A stretch of DNA of 64,000 bases. Source: Lithobates sylvaticus. Lineage: Eukaryota; Chordata; Amphibia; Anura; Ranidae. Positions 43,710 to 56,200 of this stretch are shown here, in pieces. The stretch is taken from NCBI GenBank assembly GCA_028564925.1, contig CM053026.1, positions 132,716,150 through 132,780,149 of the forward strand, read 5' to 3'. The notes below the pieces were generated by a model. That model was not told the origin of the DNA and ran no database searches. It saw only the letters and a list, made by a program, of their open reading frames with translations. Both the position numbers and the translations under genes were made by a program. How positions within the stretch are numbered: position 1 is the first letter of the stretch; every line of letters starts with the position of its first letter.

Positions 43710-46641
43710 TGGCTGGAAGACCGCCAAGGAGAGGCAGACAGTCCCGAGGCAAGAACACAGGGCAAGCAGGCTCTGTTTCTAGAGACAACAGTGCTGGTCG
43801 TGGACGTGGTCGTGCATCGTCATAAGCACGTGGCCATGGGACACGCTTGTCTTTGTTTTCGGCAGCTGGACATCTTGAGCCGCATAATGCCGAAGGCTTG
43901 GTAGAATGGATGACCAAGCCCTCCTCATCCTCCTCATCCTCTCTCACCCAGGCTCAGGGTACTGGCAGAGCAGCTGCCAACGCGTACTCAATGGCATCAT
44001 CAGGCACCCCTTCCCTAGACCCACCATGTCCTCCTGAGGAGTCCCCCGAACTGTTTGAGCACAGTGTTGGGTACATGCTCCAGGAGGATGCCTAACGATT
44101 TGAAGGCTCGGATGATGATACCCAGCTTGAGGAAGGCAGTAGTGTGCGCGCAGAGAGAGGGGATGCTGAAGGACAGCAATCTGGCAGTAATGTTCCACCA
44201 GTTGCAGCTTACTGCCAGGTTTGCTCTAGTGGTGAAGAGGGAGGGGATGATGAGGTTACTGACTCCACGTGGGTGCCTGAAGGGAGAGAGGAGGAGGAGG
44301 AGGAGGATGCGGCGGCACATGTCCAACGAGGCAGGATGCCCTCCGGAGGCCAGCTAGAGGCCAGCACACCAACTGAATCACACCGCAGAGCTCCGCCTGT
44401 GCAGGGCGCTGCCTCTGCACGTTATCACAAAAGTTCTTTGGTGTGGGCCTTTTTTGAGACGAGTACATCAGATCGCACCACTGCTATTTGCAATATTTGT
44501 CTCAAGCGTATCTCGCGTGGCCAAAACATCAGCCGCTTGGGCACCACAAGCATGACCAGACATATGTCGACCGGCCATGCAGCTCGTTGGCAAGCGCACA
44601 TTAAAGACCCACACCAAAGAACAAAGCGGACCTCTTCTTGCTCCTCATCAGCTGGGATCTCCATCCCCACTATATCTTCAGTCCTCTCTGAAAGCTGCTC
44701 TGAGAGGACTGAAGGTGTAGAATTAGGTGTGTCACAACCAAGTACTTGCAGTACACCGACGTCCGATTGTAGCAGGCAAATCTCCCTGCCCCAGCTGCTG
44801 GACCGTAGAAAGAAGTATACTCCCAGCCATCCACATGCCCAGCGGTTGAATGCTAGCTTGGCTAAATTGCTAGCACTTCAACTGCTGCCTTTTCAGTTGG
44901 TAGACTCGACCCCCTTCCGTGAGTTTGTTGGCAGGTTCCCAAACGCCACTTTTCTCACGGAAGGCGATTCCGTCTCTCTACCGGCATGTGGAAGGCAATG
45001 TCCATGCCTCGCTGGACAGGGCGGTCAGCGGTAAGGTGCATATTACCGCTGACTCATGGTCCAGCAGGCATGGACAGGGACGGTATCTGTCTTTCACGGC
45101 CCATTGGGTCACTCTATTGGCAGCTGGGAGGGATGCAGGACAAGGTGCAGTAGTGTTGGAGGTTGTTCCGCCACCACGCCTCCAAAAGGCTACTACTGGT
45201 TGTGACACACCTCTCTCCTCCACCCCCTCCTCTTCTTCTTCCTCCATGGCATCTTCGAGTGCTCTGTCCTCGGAACCAGCGGTGCTCCGTAGGCGTACAA
45301 GGGGCTATGCGAGTATGCAGGCGAAAAGATGCCATGCCGGGCTTGCGCTGGTGTGTTTGGGGGACAGGAGCCACACTGGGGCAGAGGTTCTGGCAGCTCT
45401 GCAGGGGCAGACCGAGAGGTGGTTGACGCCACGCCAGCTTAAGCCAGGAATGGTGGTTTCTGACAATGGCACCAACCTCCTCTCTCCGCCCTGCGACAGG
45501 GGCAGCTCACCCATGTGCCCTGTATGGCTCACGTCCTCACCTGGTGGTGCAGCGGTTCTTGGGCAGGTTACCAGGCTTACAGGATGTCCTGAGGCAGGCA
45601 GGAAAGTCTGTGTGCATTTCCGCCGATCGTATAATGCCAGTGCTCGGCTGACTGAGCTGCAAAAGGAGTTGAACCTGCCCAAGAACCGCCTAATATGTGA
45701 CATGCCCACCAGGTGGAACTCAACGTTGGCCATGCTGCAACGACTGCACACGCAGCAGAGGGCCATCAATGAGTACCTTTGCGACTACGGCACCAGGACA
45801 GGGTCAGGGGAGCTGGCTTTTTTTTCCCCACGCCAGTGGAGCATGATCAGGGATGCATGCACTGTCCTTCACCATTTGAGGAGGCCACGAGGATGGTGAG
45901 CAGTGACAGTGCATGCAGTGACACTGTACCTCTTGTCCACCTGTTGGAGCATACGCTGCGTTGGATAATGGACAGGGCACTTGAGGCAGAACGGAGGCAG
46001 GAAGAGGAGGACTTCCTTGCCTCTCAAGGCCCCCTTTATCCAGACAGTGTTCCTTCTGTCCCACCCATCACACAGGAAGGGATGAGGAGGAGGAGGAGGA
46101 GGGGTAGGAGGAGGAGGATTGTGTGAGCCTGGAGGTGGAGCCTGGCACTCAGCATCAGCAGCAGCAGTCTTTTAGGGATGAAGTACAGTCCCAACAAACC
46201 AGTGGACTTGTACGTGGCTGGGAGGAGGTGGCTGGCGATCATGTCTTCCTCAGTGACCCAGAAGACTCCGGACCAAATGCCTCAGCTAACCTACGTTGCA
46301 TGGCCTCCCTGATCCTGCAAAGCCTGCGGAAGGATCCTCGTATTCTTCGGATCAAGGAGAGGGACCATTACTGGCTGGCCACTCTCCTTGATCCACGGTA
46401 CAAGGGTAAGGTCAAAGACCTTATCTTGCCGTTGCAGAGGGAGCAGAGGATGAGACATCTCAGGGAGGCCTGCAGAAAGGTCTGTGCAACGCGGTCCCAG
46501 AAACTGGGAGGTTACAAACTCCTGGTCCTGGACGACGAGTTGCTAAGGCTTCGGTCAGTAGCAGAAGGAGCGGTGGGGAAGGTGGACGTCTGACCGATGC
46601 GTTTAGACAATTTTTTTTAGTCCGCAGCCCCAAGGTATGAT
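43710..46641 (+). pseudogene. ZBED-type hAT transposase, broken
   Basis: ATG at 43710 gives MAGRPPRRGRQSRGKNTGQA, a Gly/Arg-rich start like that of the second hAT gene at 60052. The BED zinc finger is at about 44436-44585 (VWAFFETSTSDRTTAICNIC ... TRHMSTGH). Next come LAKLLALQLLPFQLV and FPNATF, the catalytic-core start ITADSWSS (about 45035), MVVSDNGTNLL (about 45450), and the hallmark ICDMPTRWNSTLAMLQRL (about 45690). Later come LRKDPRILRIKERDHYWLAT (46325) and LDPRYKGKVKDL. An end block reads EYLGARSDLDTF (about 46690). Stops and frameshifts break it at least five times. The C-terminal dimerisation (hATC) block is absent. Gene length would be about 900 codons. Confidence 0.85.
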
Positions 46642-46918
46642 CGGTTCCAGCAACCATCGCCAGCGTCTGATATTAATGGTGCAGGAATACCTAGGGGCAA
46701 GGTCAGACTTGGACACCTTTCCCAGGAGAGGATGGATCACTGGTGCAGAACCGCTTTAAATACTCTTGGCTTGATCTGTCTGTTAACGACTCTAAGGGGT
46801 CCCTCACTGTACCTTTGTTACCAGGGTTTTTTTTTATTAGTATATAGGGTTGTAGGTATAGGGTTTTTATTTTGGGTGCAAAATTTGTTATTTTTTTTTT
46901 ATTAGTAATATAAACAAA

Positions 46919-47329
46919 ATTTATTGATCTCAATCCAGTATAAGCTCACTTGAAAAACGTCCTTTTATGTGGTCAGTGCTGCCTATCTGCCAGCCATCTC
47001 TGTCAACAATTTCTGGATACCCTGTATACTTTGTGGCTTCTCCTCTGCTCTTTCCTTTGGTTTACTTTTGATTTCTAAAGACTACATATAACACAGTTCC
47101 TTGTTGCCTACAAGCAGTGACGATGTCCCTTGTGGTGTGTTTCCTGTACTGGCTGTGCCTCCTAAAATGGCTTCTCGTCAGCATCTCTGCAGTATAGTCG
47201 CAGGCTCTGCAAAATGGGTGACACAGCAGTGCATATTTACATGTCATAGGGGATATGTGTCACTGACGCAGAAAATCACCTCCATCAGATCATCCTCTGC
47301 AGTTGTTACCTTTTGTACCCTTTCTACCA
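46919..47329. other. Spacer next to the hAT element
   Basis: No clear gene. The frames at 47062-47433 on both strands have no recognised domain. Confidence 0.35.
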
Positions 47330-47480
47330 CCTACCCCCACCTCCTTTTAGATTGTAAGCTCCATGAGCAGGGCCCTTCTATTCCTTCTGTTTTGTACAGT
47401 ACTGTAATTATACTGTCCTCCTTTATATTGTAAAGTGCTGCGTAAACTGTTGACACTATATAAATCCTGTAATAATAAAA
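47330..47480 (+). mobile_element. CR1/L2- or SINE-type 3' tail
   Basis: The block gattgtaagctccatgagca to gtaaagtgctgcgtaaactg and ctatataaatcctgtaataa is the 3' tail shared by amphibian L2/CR1 LINEs and derived SINEs. It ends in aataataaaataa. Only the tail is visible. Confidence 0.6.
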
Positions 47481-48104
47481 TAAACTAATAGGAGTAGGCT
47501 AAAAATATTTGCAATTCAGTCTGGAAATTAATATATGAACCCGTCAAGAACAGCAGTATAGCCATCTCAGACTGATGGTGGTCATTTTTATGGACTACAT
47601 AGGTTCTATGGAAAGGTTTCTTTGTTGATCTCAGTTGAATACTATCTTTATACAGTATATTTATGCGTATTATATGTTTGTATTATGTTCTGTTTTTAAA
47701 TGTCTGTTAATACATGTTTCATATTTAACACTAATTTAACTATTAGGCTAACTATTTTTTGTTGTGTGCATAGTAATTGGGACTGAGTACATTACCTCCA
47801 CCCACCTCACACCAGCTCCTCTTTTTTCTGTCAATATATGAGTTTACATTTTGACTATAGATTTTAAATTCAAAAGTAAATAAGGGAAATTATCATTAAA
47901 ATGTGCAGCACTATGATTGTTCACTTTCATTGTTTTTGTTGTTTTTTTTTTTCACAGTAACCTTTAAAGATATTGTAGCCCCGACACTTTTTCTAAGTGT
48001 GCGCTATTCTGTAAATTTAGTTTTTTCCAGAACTGTTACTGAGTTTTTTAGGGTTAATTGTCCTAGGTCATTACTTTGGCATCAGTTTGGCTGTACTAGA
48101 GTTC
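47481..48104. other. AT-rich spacer
   Basis: No feature recognised. Confidence 0.4.
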
Positions 48105-49060
48105 TGCCTGGTCATAGGTGAGGTGAGCACCTGTGACAGGCTGAGAACGCAGTCTGGTTGGACGCATTTGGTAACAATCTTTCCTGGAGCCAATCAGTGG
48201 GCGTGTCTGGCCCTGCTGTGTATTCCGGGAAGGGGTATTTAAGATCCTGAGGTCACGTGCTCAGGGTTTCGGCTTGCTCTTTGATTCCTGGTTCCGGTCC
48301 GGACCAGCCCTGCAAGGGGTCCCGGGCCCAGGAGTGTCTACTGGTCATCCTGACCAGCCCCAGAGGCCCTCATGGTCTGGGGTGGGGATCCATCTGAAGG
48401 AGGATTCTGAAGTGTCCCGGTGTCCTCTCATGATTGGAGAGGCACATCAACTGGACAAACGACCAGGGGAGGACTCTTCGGAGGAGGGCCACGCACAAGG
48501 CTGGCTGCTCGGTAAGAGCTTGGGAGCTGAGATGTATGGACACTAGTTGAATCCACATTTCCTACGGTATCGCCGGATCGGCTGAAAGATACAGGTACCA
48601 TAGGAAAAGTTCCTAACCCATCCTTCGGTTGCAACCAAGTCTGTGGCAGAGACTTTTAAACGTTCACTTCAAGTTGCACAACCAAGTCTATGCTAATTCC
48701 GAATCACTTGTTGGCTGCTAGATCTACAAAAAAGGGTTTATCCAACAGTGAAATGTCCAGTTGCGAGTGGCTACCCCCTGGATCATCTAGAGAGACATTT
48801 ATTTGATGTCAGCAGCTCTAAAGTGCCTGAGCTTTATCACCCATGCCCTGTATTCCCAACTGAGAGACTGTGTTATGTTTCATCGTTTTTTTTGCAAATA
48901 AAAATCCTCAAAAGGACTTTGAGTGTCAGTCTCAACAATTGCTGGGTACTAACCCTGGGAACCCCTAGACAACGAACGACGAGCTACAAGGAGGAGGTAA
49001 TTGGTAAGCCTAGAAATCCATAGCCGCCCTGCACAGGGTTATTGGCGCTACAATATCAAT
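48105..49060 (+). other. Unclassified GC-richer block, possibly LTR-like
   Basis: A TATTTAAG motif (about 48236) precedes a GC-rich transcribed-looking stretch, and GCAAATAAAAATCC (about 48893) could be a polyadenylation signal. This order resembles a solo LTR or a promoter-bearing repeat. There is no second copy in the window, and the frames 48274-48546 and 48748-49023 have no recognised domain. If it is an LTR it is an isolated, old one. Confidence 0.25.
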
Positions 49061-49464
49061 GCTCCACACTTTGGTTTTCTGACATATGAAGCACTGGAAA
49101 AATGGTTAACTGATGTAATATGGACACAAAACAGTGATTGATTCTAGGTACACAATTTAGCTGTACATTATGACGTTGGAGTATGTTCTTCTTAGCAAAG
49201 CACAATTGTTAGTGATTGTTTGTATGATAGCTTTAACTATTATTCCCATCTCCAAGCACAAATTTTATTTTGTGAATATGATGGTTATTTAGCTTGCTTT
49301 GCAGGCACATGGGTGTAAAGGTATTTGCAATGGAAGATTATAATAAGGACAGAATGGGCGGCTGCCTAGGGATTTTGACGCAACTAATCCCATTGATTAA
49401 ACGGTTTAAAAAACAGTCATATTCCAGGCATGCTGAGGATGCTAACTGTCACATTGGTTATGCT
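49061..49464. other. AT-rich spacer
   Basis: No feature recognised. Confidence 0.4.
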
Positions 49465-50412
49465 TTAACTGCTTGCTGACCAGTGCATGATGATGTAAGT
49501 CGGCACAATGGCACGGCTGCGCAAATGGGCGTACCAGTACGTCCCCTTTAAATCACGGGCTAGTAGGAGTACGTTAACCGAGTGACTCAATGTCTGCCAG
49601 TGTCCGGCGATCGTGGCACGGAGAGGCAGAACAGGGAGATGCCTATGTAAACAAGGCATTTCCCTGTTCTGCCTAGCAACACGACAGCGATCTACTGCTC
49701 CCAGTGATCAGGAGCAGTGATTTCTGTCATGTTCTAGTGAGCCCATCCCCCCTACAGTTAGAACACAGTGAGGGAACACATTTAACCCCTTGATCGCCCC
49801 CTAGTGTTTAACCCCTTCCCTGCCAGTGTCATTTACACAGTAATCAGTGCATTTTTATAGCACTGATCGCTGTATAAATGTCAATGGTCCCAAAATAGTG
49901 TCAAAAGTGTCCGATGTGTCCGCCGCAATGTCGCAGTCATGATAAAAATTGCAGATCGCCACCATTACTAATAAAAAAAATTGAATAACAAAAATGCCAT
50001 AAATCTATCCCCTATTTTGTAGACACTATAAATTTTGCGCAAACCAATCAATATACGCTTATTTTTTTTTTTACCAAAAATATGTAGAAGACTACATATT
50101 GGCCTAAACTGAGGAAGAAATTATTTTTTTTTTATATTTTTTGGGGATATTTATTATAGCTAAAGGTAAAAAATATTGCTTTTCTTTCAAAATTGTCGCT
50201 CTTTCTTTGTTCAAAGCGCAAAAACTAAAAACAGCAGAGGTGATAACATACCAACAAAAGAAAGCCCAATTTTTGGGAAAAAAGGAAATTTTTTCTTTGG
50301 GTGCAACGTCGCACGACCGCGTAATTGTCAGTTAATGCAACGCAGTGCCGAATCTCAATAAAAATGCTTTGATCAAGAAGGGGGTAAAATCTTCCGGGGC
50401 TGAAGTGGTTAA
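49465..50412. mobile_element. 0.94-kb TTAA-flanked frog MITE
   Basis: TTAA lies at 49465-49468 and 50409-50412. The left end ctgcttgctgacc and the right end ggggctgaagtgg are loosely inverted. By memory the right end cttccggggctgaagtggtt is the hallmark of a very common ranid repeat. Internal frames (50141-50335 and neighbours) are chance. A related fragment lies at 33984-34380. Confidence 0.7.
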
Positions 50413-51449
50413 AACAAACTGTCAAACCATCAAATGGCTGGTGTCATAACTGATCACATTTGTAGCATCATGGCAATCTCTGCAAATTGAACAGAGGCTA
50501 AGAGATGGCAACCTTTTTGGAGAAAAAGGACAGGAAGGTTTAGTTTCACTTTAAAGTATTGTTTTCACATTATCTGCCTTAGTATTATGACCACACATTG
50601 TAATTTGCAATGATTATGCTGTTGCATAAAAACCAGTATAAAATTCAAACATTGCCTTCCTAATCAGGATTCCAAATTCCTCAGCAGCTGCACATCAGAA
50701 GAAAAACAGAAACACCTTTGCACACTGGCCCTTTTGCATGATATCATTAAACTGCCAGGGAGCCCATGAATTGAAAACAGCCCATGACCCATAGTACAAT
50801 GGATATATTGCTGGAGAAATGCACATATTCTTTAGTAAATCAGGATAGGTCAGTACACATCAACGCTATGACATATTTATTTGGCATACTTTACTAAACT
50901 ATTTTGTATAGATTTATCATTTCTCAATGCCAGTTCATGCTTTATTTCCTCTCAAGTTAGGAAAATACAGGCAATGTTCTTCAAATTCAGCATCACAAAG
51001 TAAACTCTAGAGCCAGCAGCTTCTTTCTCAGGTTAGTTATCCATAATAAAAGAAGCCATGGCTCTGATAAATGTTCATATTTTCTTGAAGTATTGTTTTT
51101 TTTGGCTTTCTGTCTGCTCTGGGCACAAATTGATTACAGAAAGTACATCTGAATATATTATGATTTTGGATGATTCTTATGTTTGCATCATGCTCAGTGA
51201 AGCATGTGTTCTAAAGGAATTGCTGGCATATGCTTAGTACCAGTGACTGAACATCTTAACTGAACAAGATCACCCTAGTTCCAACAGCAACTTCTGCACA
51301 ACATAAAAGGCCAACATTTTAAAATAGAACCTGGTCTTTATGAAAGAATAATTAAGGGATGGCTGTTGTATAGTTTGTGTTGTTATAAAAAAAGTCAGAT
51401 ATAAGACACACAAAATAATGCAGCCCTGTTATTGTGAATATACCAATAC
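50413..51449. other. AT-rich spacer
   Basis: No gene or clear repeat recognised. Confidence 0.4.
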
Positions 51450-52434
51450 ATGTGTAGCACTAACCCCCGAAGGAGCTGCTGATTTGATTTCGGCCTGCAC
51501 TCTGCTGATAAACCCCACTAACTTGGCTTAGTCCCCTTGACACAGCTGTGGTGCAATACAATACAGTACAATATAATATAATACAATATACCTGTATTGT
51601 AACCTCATGGTCCACTGGCTCCACCTGCTGGGAGAAAACACTCCACACAACTGGGTACTTAACCAAAAGATGTTTTACTCTAAATATATTTTCGAAAAGG
51701 TGATTACAGTAATTGTGCTGTCATCCCAACATTGAATGACAGCACAATGGATAGTAGTATAACAATTTCAAACAACATAAATACACGGGAGCTCCCCTTG
51801 CTTTTATAGCTATGCGTGAGATCTCACTTGAAGTACTTAGTCTTTAGTCTTCTGATCTTCGCTAGCTAGAACAATTCCTTATGATTTGTAATCCAAGGGG
51901 TTAAAGTAAATCAAATTGAGTTAAAGATGCTCCTGGTATTACTTCAGTAACTATATTACAAGGCTTGAGATGCAAAGCAGATAGGCCTCATGCCTGCCTA
52001 GTGTCAGTTGTTATACTCCTCCTCCGTAAGACTATAGATCCCAGCGAGGCCTGTATATAAGTCTGACTATGTGCAAAAGTTAGTAAACTGTGGGCCACAA
52101 CCCACTCACCAACTGGATCGGATCTCTGTATGGTAGCCTTGGTCCGGTGATTGTAACTCGCTTCTCCGTCAGCTGGCTCCATCACTCCGTTCTGCTCTGT
52201 TGGGTGAGCCCGGTCCTCCGATAGTCAAACAAGTGTCTCTGGATCTATCCAATCCGGTCACTGTATCTCTGGCACCATCAGGTCACTTGCACAAACGAGC
52301 AGGGTTGCGTTCCGCAATGGCTGTAGGCCTCTTCCTCACAGCTCCTCACAGGCATGCCATGCAATCCCAAGAGACCTAAAATGGCCGTTCAGGTCCATTG
52401 TATGTCCTACCCAGCATGCACTGTCAGAGACCTA
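51450..52434. other. Unclassified repeat, possible old LTR debris
   Basis: The start tgtgtagcactaacccccga resembles repeats of LTR type in ranid genomes, recognised from memory. Positions 51550-51595 are an atacaata simple repeat. The block is cut at 52434 by the young LTR element. The sequence after that element (from 59648, gggtaggtcaccaagcatcc) could be its continuation, but I cannot show it. Confidence 0.3.
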
Positions 52435-53231
52435 TGTTGACCTATGGCGTTTATGTGAAATTTCCATTAATATCTGTGAAATATTGTAACTATGAATATG
52501 TCTCCTTTTGCTGGCAGTTAAGGCTGGGCAAGCTCAAGTTAAGGGCAGACATGGCGGGGCCGATACTTGACACTAACAATGGTTTAGCCAATTCCTTTGT
52601 TTGTAACCTATTCACTATAAACGACCCCATGCTGGGATAGGGAATGAAGTGAGACCATTCAAGTTTTTTTACATCACTGGGAGTTTCGCCTGTAAGGGGG
52701 GCGGGCCGCGCTAAGGCAGCCAATGAGAAATCAGGCGGGTTTTTGGTTACTCTGAGGAGAGGGGAGGCATCTCGGTCCTTTCCGGGGGAATCAGCCAGCA
52801 GGTAGGATGGCCGGTAGCAGGGGAAGGTATGCCCTGCTACTTGTAACTAAACATGTTTGTAGATCAAGGTCTGAAGGAATATAATCTATATTCCTTCATA
52901 TATATATTTTTATTTCAACCTAGCATTTTCTGTCTTGATGTGCTAGGGATTTGTGTATTAGCTTGACTTTTAACTACTTGTAACTAAACATGCTTGTAGA
53001 TCACGGTCTGAAGGAATATAATCTATATTCCTTCATATATATATATATTTTATTTCAACCTAGCATTTTCTGTCTTGATGTGCTAGGGATTTGTGTATTA
53101 GCTTGACTTTTAACTACCTGTAATAAATGTTATTATATTCAAAGCCTTTCCTCCTGGTCAGTAGAACTCTCATTTATCCCATATCATATTTTGTGATTAA
53201 TAAATCAGAAATAGAGATTTTAGAGGGTACA
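52435..53231 (+). repeat. 5' LTR
   Basis: Contains a block of about 137 bp (acttgtaactaaacatg to tagcttgacttttaacta) in two tandem copies starting near 52841 and 52978. AATAAA at about 53123 probably marks the polyadenylation signal. Confidence 0.85.
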
Positions 53232-56200
53232 GATGGCGGCCACGAAACCAGTACAGGACGGAAGGTGTTTGAATCTAATATCAAAATCGATGTATTAGAG
53301 ATTAAGGCTAGTAGTTGAACTTAAATTGAGTCAGTTTGTTCAATCTATCTAGGGAAAAATCTAGGTAAATATTTTTCTTTTTCTCTCTTTTGTAGTTTAG
53401 TTATATTTTTTTTTTGTATTATATATATATATTATATGATTATTTTGCTGAAGGTACTTAGTAGCTTGAACTTAAATTGAGTCAGTTTGTTCAATATAAC
53501 TAGGGAAAACGATAGGTATTAACTCTAAAAATGAGAGAGGATACACCACATATTTTGTTTTGCATAAATATCCCGTAAATTTTAATTGAACAAGTTCTTT
53601 GGATGTACCATTTACAAACCGGTTATGTAATGGGGAGGAAGCAACTTGGCGGGAAAAAGTGTTATTTCTTTTTATTTTTTTAATGCTCACAAAGCTTAAT
53701 GGCTCTCTCTAAACCACTGTTTGAGAGTGACATGTTTCATTGGAAAGACACCATGTGAGTGGGGTCTTGGTTTCCTGTTGAAAAAGTTTCAACAGATTTC
53801 TAATTTAAATGGTCTGTCCACTAAATGCATAATATTTGTGTATAGGACAGGAGAGCAGTAATATTCTCATTGTTGTCAGTTAAAGTACAGGACTGTGGAA
53901 GTCTTGTTGCTGAATGCTGAAGCTAATATCTGAGAAAGATTATTAGTATAGGGTAAAATAAGGTGCATTTAGCATACTGTATTATACCCTGATTTTTTTT
54001 TTTTTTTATGGATGAAACCTTACCACAAATTTGATATTCTGAGTTTGTGCTAGATTTTTTTTTTTTTTTATTTTATTTTTTTTGTCTAAACTGAATGGGT
54101 GAACTTTGGTGTAAACACGGATGTGTTTACCTTTCTATTGTAAACCAAGAGGGTTATTCACCCTATTTGATACTTGTGGCCCTACTAATGTTCCTATTGT
54201 GTTGGGGGGTGTAGGCTCAAATAAGGTAAAATACAGACTATTGTGAGTGGATTTGGAGTGTCTACAGTAATCTAAAGGATTGTTTTATTGAAAGCTGAAA
54301 ATATACAGCTATATATCTATATATGTATATATGTATATATAGATAGTTTATTTATTTTTTATATTTTTTTTTCCTTTCCACTCCACTTTACTGTATTTTC
54401 AGGATTTTATTCGATTTTAATGTTCGTTTTCCCAACTTCGTTACAGTAATCTAAAAAGGACTGTATAGTACAGGGCAACATTTAACTTAAACTATTGACG
54501 GGTGGGTAGAGGATATAGGTTATTTGGATAGCCGCCCTAGGGTACACTCTCTCTCACCCCGTGCACATTTTTTTTTTTTATGGCATACATATTTGCACAT
54601 ATCTATCAGTGGATATTGGAGACTGGCAAATTAGGGATGGATGCTTATACCCCGAGGGTTTGCCCTCCCTTACACTCATTTTATTATCTCAGTATAGGCT
54701 CTGGGTTTATAATACACTGTCTAGGAGGGGGGATAGGTATATGGTAGTAACGCCAGCAATTAGGTGTCTACTTCCACCCCTCTCTCTTTATTATCGTATG
54801 GTCTAGTCAAGTACATTCTAATATCCTGGACTCACAGGAAGCGCCAATTTTCCCTATTTTGTACCAATCATTTAAATTTGCCTCTTGGGGGGTAATTTTT
54901 TTTCTGGAAAGGCTGCATACCTGGATTACTTGTCCCTAAGTGCGGAGCTGTTTGTTGTTTTCAACATTTAACTTAAGCTTTAACTAGCTTACAAATTGTG
55001 CATATTATTTGTTGGTAATGGCAGCCATGTCCCGTCTAGGAGTCCATAGCAACTTTTACTCTTAAACACAACAATGTCACAGTTGCTACAAACAATTTCA
55101 ATTCTTAAATGCTTAATGCTACGGCATCTACTTGTGCCTATGAAATTGGGGACAATAACGTATATGAAAAGTATGGGGGAAAGGAGGATATGGATCCTAA
55201 TTCTACTTTTCCTGTGGCGATGGGAGAAATCGCAGAGCCACAAGAAAATCGAGAATGCACCATGGTCACAGAATTAGGAGCAAGACAAGTTCCCCAACAT
55301 TGGCAAAATAAAAAATAAGGCACACATAGGTGTGAGAAGTCTTAGTGACCAGAATAAGGCATCTTCTAGCACAGGGCGGTGTGGGCAATCTACACATACC
55401 ATAGATTGTAATGCAATCATTCCGTCTGGAGTAGGTGTTAATTTTAACAACTCCTTGAAAGGTGAGAGCTCTGGGGTAAATATCCCTAGATCTCTTAGGA
55501 AGACAGGAAAGGTGGTCAATAAACCTAAAACCACACCAGTTGTTAAGGGATACCTTATTACTTTACAAAAGATAAAACGCTATACATTCCAATCTATTAA
55601 AATAAATTATGTATTGTTTGCTTTAAAATAGGTTAGAAAAAATATGGGAAGAGATTAACAACTGTTGTCTATAAAGTTATTTGTTTTCAGGTTAAGTGAA
55701 TTCCAGAAATGATATGTGCAGATCATTTAGCTGTACAGATGCAAAATACGCCCCTAACAAGAGGGTAAGTTATAAAGGCCCATTGTTTTTTTTTTTTTTC
55801 CCTCTTTCTCTTCTTTACTTTGTATTCTCCCAGAGGTTGGAAACGCCTAGCAATTCATTTGCAATTACCAAAGCCTTATACAGAATGTATGGGATGCATT
55901 TGAAATGAATGTGTATGGGTGAGCGATGGAATGCATGAGTAGGAACAGTACATGTATAAACTAAGATTTGTTTTTTTTTGATAAGGGGTGCACCCAATAT
56001 TGTTTTATGGCCATCAATAAGTGTGATCACACTAATGCGCATGCGTTGTACTGTTTATGATTATTTTATAAATATTTGTTTTTTTTCCCGTTTATAATGA
56101 GTTCAATACTGGTACCAGTTTAAATTTATGACTTTTGGTTTTACAAGTTTAAATGTATTCGCGAATAAATAACCTGTGCACAGATATGAATTATTATTTT

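Larger units (their letters stand above)
41248..46918 (+). mobile_element. hAT-type element with long inverted ends and 16-bp direct repeats
   Basis: The 16-mer tagtaatataaacaaa occurs at 41248-41263 and 46903-46918. Inside it, 41343-41425 (cctggtaccaaaggtatggt to ggttctgcac) is the imperfect reverse complement of 46743-46825. Inward from the left are a palindromic-motif array (41636-41815), a 1.6-kb satellite (42003-43580) and a ZBED-type hAT transposase in several broken frames (43710-46640). hAT elements usually make 8-bp duplications and have short ends. The 16-bp repeat, and the 80 bp or so between it and the inverted ends, are therefore unusual. Either the element is flanked by a second unit, or the whole block entered by another mechanism. 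The C-terminal hAT dimerisation domain is not seen. Confidence 0.65.

Noticed and set aside
48274-49023. Possible host exons in a GC-richer block with TATA-like and AATAAA motifs
   Set aside because: No recognised protein domain or splice pattern; a promoter-bearing repeat is more likely.
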